Positions 17,664 to 25,927 of a DNA stretch of 64,000 bases are shown piece after piece. Within the stretch, counting starts at the first letter, position 1. The number at the start of each line of letters is the position of its first letter. The position numbers and the translations under genes are program-made. Origin of the DNA: CAZIFG01 sp964539135 (lineage in GTDB: Bacteria > Margulisbacteria > Marinamargulisbacteria > GCA-2716485 > CAZIFG01); the NCBI GenBank assembly GCA_964539135.1, contig CAZIFG010000003.1:1-64000 (forward strand). The letters are read 5' to 3'. The notes beneath the pieces are model-generated. The model was not told where the DNA came from. It ran no database searches and was given only the letters and a program-made list of their open reading frames with translations.

Positions 17664-18956
17664 ATGGCATCCACTGTAGGAAGAATCCCCATACAAAAAT
17701 GGTCTGCTACGCTTATTAAAGCGGCAGTAGAAAGCGTACATCCTCGGCATGTCATCCCAAAGGAGGGACTCCCACCTTTAGGGCCTCATATCTTTATGTC
17801 GTCTGGAAAAGGAAGTTTGGAGTCTGCGCTGGCCTTTGCGTCTCGGCCTGAGAAGGATCAGCTTGCACAGATGGTGGTGGTGTATAAAGAGCCAAAACCG
17901 ATAGAAATAGAGGCCTTACGGGCACGAATACCTGTTCAAAAATTACAGTTGTTTCAGGGGGATCATCCAGAGCCAGGGGAAAAGTCATTGGCGGCCTATA
18001 AAGGGGTTAAAAAAGTCATTCAAGAGGCAGGGGTATCGGAAATGGTGGCCTGCGTGCATGGGGGGACATCGTCCTTACTGTATTACTCGGAAGAAACGCG
18101 CCAAGTGCGGCGCGCCTGCCTATCGATGGGCGTTCCTGTAGAAGCCATCAATGCTATTTTTCGAGAGATCTCCCCCGTATCTGGGGGGGGATTGGCATCT
18201 TTTTGCGCTCACAACGGCATTAAGCGCTTACATGTTTTAGGGTTTTCAGACGTGAGTGGCGACCATTTATACGATATAGGTTCAGGCCCTTTTGAACCCA
18301 ATCCAAGCCTGGGAACAGCCGCCAAATTGCTCACAAAATACAAGATTTGGGAGGCCCTAGATTCCAAGGTGGCAAGGAGCATAGAGGCCTTGTTAATGAG
18401 CCCAGAACCTCGCATCATTCCAGAGGGCACGCATCGCGTTGTCGCCTCAAAAATTCAGGCTGTCGAGGCCATCCGAACATGGGCCCTGACAGAAGGATTA
18501 AACCCCGTTGTTTTAGCGCATGAATTTTTAAATGGGCCTGCTGAAGAAAGAGCGGCTGCCTTTTTAGAACAGTGTCGCCGTGTTTCAACAGGAAAACGCC
18601 CCACGCTGGTGATTGCCAACGGAGAATCTGTCCTAACCTTACCCAAAAATCCAGGAGAGGGAGGTCGTGCCAGACACAGTGCCGCTATTGCAAGTTTGAA
18701 CTGTCCAGACGGGATTAGTGGATTCTTTTTGGGAACGGATGGCGGCGATGGACCGCTTCCGAAAGATGGGCGTATAGTAGCCGGGGCTTATTTTGGAAAA
18801 GCAATAAGAGAAGCAGGAGAAGAAAAAGGCCTATCGCTAAGCGCATCAATCAAAAGGTGCGATACCCATCCCTACTTTAAAGATCTGGGATATGATATCC
18901 TAACAGGACCTACAGGTGTGAATGTCAGTGATATCGCGGTAGGGCTTATTGAATAA
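17664..18956 (+). CDS. Glycerate 2-kinase (MOFRL family)
   Basis: A 430-residue protein of the GckA/TtuD type, which phosphorylates glycerate to 2-phosphoglycerate. The C-terminal MOFRL domain is clear: FLGTDGGDGPLPKDGRIVAG and ILTGPTGVNVSDIAVGLIE. The N-terminal DUF4147 domain shows SSGKGSLESALAF, VHGGTSSLLYYSEE and ISPVSGGGLASF. Length is near the family norm. A MITE copy begins four bases after its stop codon. Confidence 0.88.
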   Translation: MASTVGRIPIQKWSATLIKAAVESVHPRHVIPKEGLPPLGPHIFMSSGKGSLESALAFASRPEKDQLAQMVVVYKEPKPIEIEALRARIPVQKLQLFQGDHPEPGEKSLAAYKGVKKVIQEAGVSEMVACVHGGTSSLLYYSEETRQVRRACLSMGVPVEAINAIFREISPVSGGGLASFCAHNGIKRLHVLGFSDVSGDHLYDIGSGPFEPNPSLGTAAKLLTKYKIWEALDSKVARSIEALLMSPEPRIIPEGTHRVVASKIQAVEAIRTWALTEGLNPVVLAHEFLNGPAEERAAAFLEQCRRVSTGKRPTLVIANGESVLTLPKNPGEGGRARHSAAIASLNCPDGISGFFLGTDGGDGPLPKDGRIVAGAYFGKAIREAGEEKGLSLSASIKRCDTHPYFKDLGYDILTGPTGVNVSDIAVGLIE

Positions 18957-18960
18957 AAAA

Positions 18961-19102
18961 GGGACTGTTGCGACATATCTACGTTTGGATCAGCTGCAAG
19001 GCATTCCGAGTACGAAAGCCCGGAATTTATACATCATAAATGAGGACTTGAGAACGAGGATAACACAGCAGATGACCAAAATAGGTATGTCGCAACAGTT
19101 CC
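18961..19102 (+). repeat. MITE-like repeat, copy D, between glycerate kinase and alr
   Basis: Complete 142-bp element, GGGACTGTTGCGACATATC to GATATGTCGCAACAGTTCC-like ends; both terminal repeats carry a matching change. It is flanked by AAAAA on both sides, compatible with a 5-bp duplication, although a homopolymer is weak evidence. Directly after the right AAAAA comes GGGACTGT again, right before the alr ATG. Confidence 0.85.
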
Positions 19103-19115
19103 AAAAAGGGACTGT

Positions 19116-20129
19116 ATGGCAGAAAGAATAGTACGCGTTGTCGATCTCAAAAAGTACAAGGAAAACCTAGGCGTGTATCGCTCGGCCCTGCCTTCTAAAA
19201 CGCAAATAATGGCCGTCATTAAAGCCAATGCGTATGGGCATGGCGTCATCGAAATGGCCAAAGCCGCTGCAGCAGTAGGTGCGGAGCGTTTAGCAGTGGC
19301 AACAGCAGACGAGGCGCAAGAGATCATAGAATCTGGCATCCGTCTCCCTCTCCATATTTTATCAGAAAAGCATGTAGAGAAGGCGGATTCTGCCTGTATT
19401 TTGACGCTGTTTTCTGAAGATCAAATTGAGGCTTTGGGAAAAAGAGGACGGCCGGTTACGGTTCATTTAAAAGTAGAAACAGGTTTAGGGCGTTTGGGTT
19501 TTTTTCCAGAGGACGTGCCGGCCTTGATAGAACAACTCAAAAAATACCCCCATATTCAACTAGAAGGCATCATGACGCACATTGCCAAGTCAGGCGATGA
19601 GGCTTCGGCACAGGCACAGTGCCAGCGTTTAGAAACGCTAAAAAACACCTTAAACTTAGAAGGGCGGCTGTATCATGCATCCAATTCAGAAATGGCACTG
19701 AGATACCCCAAATTAAGCATGGATATAGTGCGTGTGGGATTGTGGAGTTACAGAGACGTGATGCATATTGAAACAGAGATTTTATCCTTAAAATCCTACC
19801 CCAAAGGACATTCTTTTAGCTACGAAAGTTTATTTACCTCAGAAGAACCCATACAGGTGGCTACTTTAGGAATGGGCTATGCGGATGGCATTCCCATGAG
19901 CATGCATCATGGTGGGCGTGTATGGATTAAGGACAGAGCGTATCCGGTCATCGGACGACCCTGTATGGATATGATTTTGGTCAATTTGGGTCAAAATACA
20001 GCGGGAATTTCACTCTCGGACAAGGCTCTATTAAAAGTGAGTGAAACGGCTCAAGCCCTTGGCGAAAATGAGTGGAATATGATGTGTGGATTTGACAGGC
20101 CGCGCGTGGGATTGAGATATATCGATTAA
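19116..20129 (+). CDS. alr: Alanine racemase
   Basis: A 337-residue fold-type III PLP enzyme that makes D-alanine for peptidoglycan. The PLP lysine is K36 in MAVIKANAYGHG. Further motifs are HLKVETGLGRLGF, HASNSE, LGMGYADGIP and GRPCMDMILVNLG. It is a little shorter than most (about 360-380). The putative ribosome binding site AAAAGGG sits at the edge of MITE copy D. The stop codon lies within the flanking repeat of copy E. Confidence 0.95.
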   Translation: MAERIVRVVDLKKYKENLGVYRSALPSKTQIMAVIKANAYGHGVIEMAKAAAAVGAERLAVATADEAQEIIESGIRLPLHILSEKHVEKADSACILTLFSEDQIEALGKRGRPVTVHLKVETGLGRLGFFPEDVPALIEQLKKYPHIQLEGIMTHIAKSGDEASAQAQCQRLETLKNTLNLEGRLYHASNSEMALRYPKLSMDIVRVGLWSYRDVMHIETEILSLKSYPKGHSFSYESLFTSEEPIQVATLGMGYADGIPMSMHHGGRVWIKDRAYPVIGRPCMDMILVNLGQNTAGISLSDKALLKVSETAQALGENEWNMMCGFDRPRVGLRYID

Positions 20130-20131
20130 GG

Positions 20132-20267
20132 GGGCTGGAGCGAACCCCTATTTTGGACATCTGCTATGTTATCCTCGTCCTCAAGTCCTCATTTATGATG
20201 TATAAGGTCTTTCAGGCTCGGAATGCCTTGCATATGATCCAAACGTAGGCGTTTCGCACCAGTCCCC
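20132..20267 (-). repeat. MITE-like repeat, copy E, inverted, between alr and the MATE gene
   Basis: A 136-bp element in reverse orientation (GGGGCTGGAGCGAAC-type left end, GTTTCGCACCAGTCCCC-type right end). TAAGG flanks it at 20127-20131 and 20268-20272. It separates two convergent genes, and its inverted repeats could fold as a bidirectional terminator. Confidence 0.85.
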
Positions 20268-21610
20268 TAAGGGATTTTACGAAGCAGTTGAATCAGCCTA
20301 TAGGCTAAAAAGAGACTGGAAGATAAGAACCCAAATCCAATGCCTGTCCAAAATCCTATGGCCCCATAATGTTTAATCATACCCAAGTAATACCCGAGGC
20401 AAAATCCAACCGCCCAATAGGAAATAAGCATAAAAAACATGGGGATTCGTGTATCTTGAAAGCCTTTGAGGATGCCGCTGAGGGTGGCTTGAATACCATC
20501 AAAAATCTGATAGATCGCAACGATGCCCAATAAGTGTTGGGCAATAAATAAGACATTAGGAGCCGAAGAATATTCTGAGGTAATAGGAACGCGAAAATAC
20601 CATAATGTGAGACCTGAAAAAATCATAAAAATAAAGGACATAGACAGTCCCACGCCGGAGGTAAATTGAAGTTGTGACCGTGTGGTATTTCGACCGCGTA
20701 GACGGCCAATGCGAGAGGCCATGGCAGCAGAGATGCCAAACGGAATCATAAAGGTAAGGGCGGAAATATTAAACACAATATGATGAGCCGCAATATCCCA
20801 AAGAGAGCGTTTGGCAAGGAAAAGCCCTGCGACAGAAAACATCCCGACTTCAGCAGCCAGTGCAAGGCCACTCGGGATGCCAAGTTTAAGCAGGGATAAA
20901 AAGGTTTTAAGATCAAAAGAAAATGAAAAAGGGGGGAGTTTAAAGGTGCGATATTTAGGGGTGAGGAGCAAGAAAAACAAGCAAAAAGAAATCACAAGTT
21001 CGATACAGGATGTGGCGATTCCCAGTCCAAAAACACCCAAAGGGGGAAAAATCCAAAATCCATGCATTAAAACCATATTAAACAGAACGTTAAGGGGCAA
21101 GCAAAGGGCAGAAATAATCATAAAAGGGCGAGGTTTGGCGAGCCCTTCAAAGAAAAAACGCAAACAAAAGAGTGTTGTAAAGGGAATAACGCCCAACATA
21201 CGGCCATGCAAGTATTGAGTCGCAAGTTCAGTCACATCCGGACTAATGCCTAAAAAAGAAAAAAAGTGAGAGGCAAAAAACAAGGCGCTAAAAAGAAGGC
21301 TTCCAAAAAGAAAGCCAATCACCATCATTTGAGTCACCTGAAGTCGAATCGCAAGAAAATCGCTGCGTCCAAAATAATAAGAGACAACAGGGCTTAAGAT
21401 CATTTGAATGCCAAAAACAAAAAGGATCAGTGGAAAAATATAGGCATTAGAAATAGAAACAGCCGCCAGTGCCTGAGGGCCAAGCCGTCCTGCAATCAGG
21501 GTATTGGTCATTTCCAAAATAACAAACATCACATGAGAAATGATAATAGGAATGGACAGAGCCGCGATGGCATTAGATTCAGAAAAATAACGCTTTAAAA
21601 GGCCTCCCAT
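20267..21610 (-). CDS. MATE-family multidrug/Na+ antiporter
   Basis: A 447-residue protein with about twelve hydrophobic segments in two halves. MATE features are NTLIAGRLGPQALAAVSISN near residue 35 and IGRLRGRNTTRSQLQF near 300. The family exports cationic drugs or metabolites by Na+ or H+ antiport; the substrate cannot be read from sequence. A TATACT box stands nine bases before the ATG. It is divergent from the TpsB-like gene. Confidence 0.92.
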   Translation of the reverse strand: MGGLLKRYFSESNAIAALSIPIIISHVMFVILEMTNTLIAGRLGPQALAAVSISNAYIFPLILFVFGIQMILSPVVSYYFGRSDFLAIRLQVTQMMVIGFLFGSLLFSALFFASHFFSFLGISPDVTELATQYLHGRMLGVIPFTTLFCLRFFFEGLAKPRPFMIISALCLPLNVLFNMVLMHGFWIFPPLGVFGLGIATSCIELVISFCLFFLLLTPKYRTFKLPPFSFSFDLKTFLSLLKLGIPSGLALAAEVGMFSVAGLFLAKRSLWDIAAHHIVFNISALTFMIPFGISAAMASRIGRLRGRNTTRSQLQFTSGVGLSMSFIFMIFSGLTLWYFRVPITSEYSSAPNVLFIAQHLLGIVAIYQIFDGIQATLSGILKGFQDTRIPMFFMLISYWAVGFCLGYYLGMIKHYGAIGFWTGIGFGFLSSSLFLAYRLIQLLRKIP

Positions 21611-21619
21611 AGATTAACC

Positions 21620-21625
21620 AGTATA
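21620..21625 (-). promoter_or_regulatory. -10 box before the MATE gene
   Basis: Minus-strand TATACT, nine bases from the ATG, with no Shine-Dalgarno sequence. Confidence 0.4.
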
Positions 21626-21672
21626 ACCATAAAGATTAAAATAAGATAGATAATAAAAGTAATCTTTTTATA

Positions 21673-21702
21673 TTGACACAATCAAAGATAAAAGGGTACG
21701 AT
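21673..21702 (+). promoter_or_regulatory. Sigma-70-like promoter of the accessory island
   Basis: TTGACA (21673-21678), an 18-base spacer, TACGAT (21697-21702). It lies 44 bases before the TpsB-like start codon, leaving a normal leader with AGAGGGG as ribosome binding site. Confidence 0.55.
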
Positions 21703-21746
21703 GCCTGTAATCCGGATCAACACTAAAAAAAGAGGGGCAATCTCCC

Positions 21747-23417
21747 ATGAAACAAAAATACCTAGGTCTTATCACCATTCTCATGGTGGTTAAGACCCTA
21801 TATGCAGAAGAATTTTCAAGCAGACAAGACATTATTCAAGAGCAAGCGCGACTGATTCATCAAAATGAGGCGAGATTAAACAAAGAACAGTTTAAACAGC
21901 GCCTCAAAGCGCCAGAAGAAATCAAAACAGCCTTAGAGAGTAAGCACTTTAAAACAGAGTCGCCAACGCAAAATCAGATTTATATTAAGACACTTCAAAT
22001 AGAAGGTAGTCCTTTTTTTGAAGAAAAGTGGGCGGGAAAACTAAAAAAATATGAGGGGAAATATTACACAATAGATGGCATTCAATCCATTGTAAGAGCC
22101 TTAAGCAATGAAAGTATTTCAGAGGGATATATAACAACACGCATTCATTTAAAAGAGCAGAAGCTGACAGAAGGGGTGTTGGTGCTGTCGGTAATTGAGG
22201 GCCGTATTGAAGGAATCGATTACGATGGGCCACAGAGCCATTTATGGCTGACACTCCCCATCGCAGCGGGAGATCTTTTGAATATTAGACCTTTAGAAAG
22301 GGGATTAAATCAGTTTAATCGTTTGGAGAGCAATCAGTTACAGATAGAGCTTGTTCCGTCAATGGAAACCCTAGGGGAAACCCGTGTAAAATTAAAAAAT
22401 ACGGTGGGTAAAAAAAGTGAAGCCTATCTAAGATACGATACAATTTTAGAGCCAACCATAACGGTACTACCTCGAAGTTTAGACGTCAAAAGAGAGAACC
22501 TCTTAGAACTCAATGAAGTATGGAATCTATCCTATTACCAAGTTCAAAAAGATCAGAATAAATTCCAAAATAGTGTGGACTTAGGACTCAGTCTGCCGCT
22601 GATGGCGCTAACGGGAGAGATTGGGTATTCTCAGTATGACCAAAGTCAAATCCAGGGAACCTATAGTACAAAACCATGGACAACACACAGAGAATCGCTG
22701 TCTTATGGATTAAGTGTGCCGTTAAGAGAAAAAAGAACACAAAAAATAGTGGCAAAAGTAGGCTTAGCGCGCATTTTCAATCGTCAAATGATTGGGGATG
22801 TGGATATAGATGAAACCAATTACATTAAGTCCATTGCAACCTTTGGACTTTCTCAGAGTCTATACAGAAAGTCAGGGGTCGTATATATGGGGATTACCTA
22901 CCACAAAACGGTGGACACTCTGGGCGAACAAGGGCAGTTAAAAAATCCATTGTTTCAGTTTCAAAAATATACAGGTAATGTAGATTTTTATTCCCGTTCT
23001 TGGGGTGAAAAAATCCCTGTAAGATGGGAATCTCACCTCTTTGGACAATATACCTCAGAACCCCTGCAAAGCACAGATCAAATGGCGATGGGCGGGTATT
23101 ATACGGTCAGGGGATTTAATACCATTCAATTGGGAGACAAGGGGCTTATTTCACGACAAGAGTTAAAGGTAGATAAACAAATAAAAAATATGCAGATCAC
23201 CCTGACAAGCTTTGTGGATGCGGGGAAGCTGTGGCAGCTATCCAGCGAAAAGTCACAGGAGGAAATGACGCTCATCAGCGGAGGTATAGGACTAGCACTG
23301 ACAACAAAAGCGTATGCGATAGAGTGGGTAACGGCGCTTCCAATTGGAGGAGATGCCCAGCTTCGTGACAAGGAGAAAGGAAGAAGTGACATCAAAATCA
23401 TTTTTTTCTTGCTATAA
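21747..23417 (+). CDS. TpsB/ShlB/FhaC-type outer-membrane transporter
   Basis: A 556-residue protein with signal peptide (MKQKYLGLITILMVVKTLYA) and a helix-rich plug-like stretch (25-75). A POTRA domain follows (about 85-155, IYIKTLQIEGSPFFEEKW to LVLSVIEGRIEGIDYDG), then a 16-strand-type barrel ending in a beta-signal-like terminus. The conserved lid-loop motif is MGGYYTVRGFNTIQLG. The family secretes large TpsA beta-helical proteins. No TpsA (a long protein with a haemagglutination-type N-terminal domain) is present next to it. Instead three large helical proteins follow on the same strand after 62 bases, so any cargo link is speculative. Confidence 0.85.
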   Translation: MKQKYLGLITILMVVKTLYAEEFSSRQDIIQEQARLIHQNEARLNKEQFKQRLKAPEEIKTALESKHFKTESPTQNQIYIKTLQIEGSPFFEEKWAGKLKKYEGKYYTIDGIQSIVRALSNESISEGYITTRIHLKEQKLTEGVLVLSVIEGRIEGIDYDGPQSHLWLTLPIAAGDLLNIRPLERGLNQFNRLESNQLQIELVPSMETLGETRVKLKNTVGKKSEAYLRYDTILEPTITVLPRSLDVKRENLLELNEVWNLSYYQVQKDQNKFQNSVDLGLSLPLMALTGEIGYSQYDQSQIQGTYSTKPWTTHRESLSYGLSVPLREKRTQKIVAKVGLARIFNRQMIGDVDIDETNYIKSIATFGLSQSLYRKSGVVYMGITYHKTVDTLGEQGQLKNPLFQFQKYTGNVDFYSRSWGEKIPVRWESHLFGQYTSEPLQSTDQMAMGGYYTVRGFNTIQLGDKGLISRQELKVDKQIKNMQITLTSFVDAGKLWQLSSEKSQEEMTLISGGIGLALTTKAYAIEWVTALPIGGDAQLRDKEKGRSDIKIIFFLL

Positions 23418-23479
23418 AAACAAATAGTGTTTTTTATAAAAATAAAATAAGATAGGAGGAAAAACAATTCAGGTGAAAC

Positions 23480-25921
23480 ATGAAGAAAAAGATAATATCT
23501 GCAGCCTTAAGCATGCAGATAGGAGAAACAATAATAGGCTTATATCAAGAAAAAGGCGACATGGCCGTTATAGGATATATACAACAGTTAAAGAGTAATG
23601 ATTTTGAGAGAGCCGTACCTCAAATCATGAGAAATGAGGGATTAGACACCGCAACTAAAATCCTGACGATAGAAAGCGTATTAAGAGGCGCATCATCAAA
23701 GAGAGGTGGATATAATATCGGTCCTTTGTTAGTGGAGATACGAAAAATAGCATGGCCCATGAACAAAATGATAGCTAGGTATTTGGAAATCTGTAGAAGC
23801 AACATGATAGGCCAGAACATATATAGGGTGAATAATAAAGATTTTGAGCGTATAAAAAAGTGGCTAGTAGAAATGCTGGAAGACTGGGAAAAAGAATCTG
23901 GATACACAGCAGACGACATGAAAAAATTTATAAGAGAGAGTGTTTGTGGCTTAAAAGGTGATGAAAAACAAGTAAAAAAAATAGAGGAGATGCCTCAGAA
24001 TAAAATTCGGAAGTATATGAATGTCATAAATTCACTCTATTGCCCCTTTATAGAGCTCTCTCTCTATAAAAAACTAAAAGAAAAAGATTGGAAAGATAAA
24101 GAGGGCTATCAAGGTCGGATTAATGACTTAACTTACGATGGAAGCACAAAAAATTATATGTGGGCTTATTTTTTAGTTGGAATGAGGAAGGATCTATCAT
24201 CTCCAGATCATAAAAGAGATAATAAAGCCTTAAAATGGGTAGAGAACGCATTAAAAAGTTATGCAAAAGAAGGGAAATTATGTCATAAATGGCAAAGCGC
24301 AATAGAGGGCTCTAAAACGAAATCAAAAGAAGAAAAAGAAGACCGATTATCAACGATATTAGAAATCTTGACATTAGATGCATCGATGTTTGGATGTCTT
24401 TTAGTGACTCTTCAATCAGAAGTGTTAATGAACGTCCTTCCAAATGTATTAAGAGGGGGTATAAGGAGTCAAAAGAGTTTAGAATTGAAGGAGAAGATTA
24501 TTCGGTGTGTTTATTCTAATCCGGAGATGCAAAAGATTGTAGGTGAAGATTTTATATTTTCATACGCTATCTACATTTTAAAGCATAGACCTACAGATGA
24601 GATGTTCATAAAATTGACAGAAATCATAAATTATATGCCAAAAGATAAGAGTAAAATAGGCGTGTCTTTAGGAACCCTAATAAATCTTTTAAGAGATAGA
24701 GGGTTTGGTGCACAGGCATTAGGACTCGCAAGAACCTGCTTAGAAGCGTGCGAGACATATCCAGATAAGTACAAGGGGAAAAGCTTAAGAGAAGGATATA
24801 AGCTCAAAAACCGCATTGTTTTTGATATAACAGACCCGGAACAAATAAAAAAATTTAAAATAACACAGATCACAGATTATGAATCGGTGAAAGCGTATTT
24901 TGAAATAAAATGCATAGATATAGCACTTGAAGATAATCAATTAGAAGAAGCGACATATAGAATGATGAATTACAAAGGGAGCGACACCCCAGATATCAAC
25001 CTATTAAGAGGGATTTTAACATTAAAATTAGAAGCAATGGGTATTAGGGCTGAGAGAGAGGTTGTAGACGAGAGTGGTATCCATAATTTTTTTAATGTGA
25101 ACGATCTATTTGCACAGTTAAGTGCTGTTGAGGTACTGCCAGATAGACTCATCATAAAAAAATTATATGAAAGTGGGAATGAAGAGGGTGCCTGGATGTA
25201 TATGATGTGGGTGATTCAAAATCAGAGTCATAAAGAAACAGTCATCTATGGCAATGTTCTGCATCACAGTATCAGAATGAAATTTAATATAAAAACCGCC
25301 ATTGCATTAATGAAAATCTCAGACTTAAGGCTACAAACACTTGTCCGTGAAAAAAATATAAAGGGAAAAACACCGTTAGACTTATATTTAGAGCAGATTA
25401 AACCCGATGACAGAGACCCTGAAGATATAGCGTTGCTTTCCCCAAAGGCAGAAGAAACGCCTGCAGCAACACCAGTCAGTGTAGTGCCTCCTGCCAGCGC
25501 GCGCGATACCTTAGAAGGTAGTGGCACAGAACCTAGTGGTTCAGAACCCAAGAAAAGAGTAAAGCTAAAAACAAGACCTGCCCCAAAAATAGAGGCAGCT
25601 AAAGAAGTCGAGGAAGAAGAACTCCCTAGTATGCCGCCTGTAACAACGGAAGAGCGGGTAATGTTAGAAGCAGGGGCATCTGGACGGAAATTGATGAGAG
25701 CCTTGAGTCAATTAGGGCTTACAGTGTCTACAAAATCGGGAGGCGGGCATTTTACAGTAAAAGCAGACAAACATCGAGCCGGCGTGCGCTTATGGGTGCC
25801 CCACGGAAAAGACGACAGACTTCCAAAGGGCACAAAATCAGAGTTTGAAAGACGCCTGACAGCACTTTTAAGCAGAGAAAAGAGGGAGGCTGAAGAATCC
25901 AGTTCCGAGGATGAAGGATAG
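23480..25921 (+). CDS. Accessory protein 1 of a tandem trio: helical body, ankyrin-like motif, HicA-like C terminus
   Basis: An 813-residue protein starting MKKKIISAALS, without a recognisable signal peptide. Residues 1-600 are mostly helical and match no family I know. An ankyrin-like stretch GKTPLDLYLEQIKPDDRDPE lies near 630, followed by a proline/acid-rich linker (660-725). Residues 727-798 resemble a HicA mRNA-interferase domain: SGRKLMRALSQLGL, SGGGHFTV (with the family histidine), LWVPHGKDD, LPKGTKSEFERRL. Strong AGGAGG and AGGTGA sites precede the start. The next paralogue begins six bases after its stop. Codon use is more A-rich than in the core genes around it. Nuclease activity is inference from fold resemblance. 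Confidence 0.65.
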   Translation: MKKKIISAALSMQIGETIIGLYQEKGDMAVIGYIQQLKSNDFERAVPQIMRNEGLDTATKILTIESVLRGASSKRGGYNIGPLLVEIRKIAWPMNKMIARYLEICRSNMIGQNIYRVNNKDFERIKKWLVEMLEDWEKESGYTADDMKKFIRESVCGLKGDEKQVKKIEEMPQNKIRKYMNVINSLYCPFIELSLYKKLKEKDWKDKEGYQGRINDLTYDGSTKNYMWAYFLVGMRKDLSSPDHKRDNKALKWVENALKSYAKEGKLCHKWQSAIEGSKTKSKEEKEDRLSTILEILTLDASMFGCLLVTLQSEVLMNVLPNVLRGGIRSQKSLELKEKIIRCVYSNPEMQKIVGEDFIFSYAIYILKHRPTDEMFIKLTEIINYMPKDKSKIGVSLGTLINLLRDRGFGAQALGLARTCLEACETYPDKYKGKSLREGYKLKNRIVFDITDPEQIKKFKITQITDYESVKAYFEIKCIDIALEDNQLEEATYRMMNYKGSDTPDINLLRGILTLKLEAMGIRAEREVVDESGIHNFFNVNDLFAQLSAVEVLPDRLIIKKLYESGNEEGAWMYMMWVIQNQSHKETVIYGNVLHHSIRMKFNIKTAIALMKISDLRLQTLVREKNIKGKTPLDLYLEQIKPDDRDPEDIALLSPKAEETPAATPVSVVPPASARDTLEGSGTEPSGSEPKKRVKLKTRPAPKIEAAKEVEEEELPSMPPVTTEERVMLEAGASGRKLMRALSQLGLTVSTKSGGGHFTVKADKHRAGVRLWVPHGKDDRLPKGTKSEFERRLTALLSREKREAEESSSEDEG

Positions 25922-25927
25922 ACAAAA

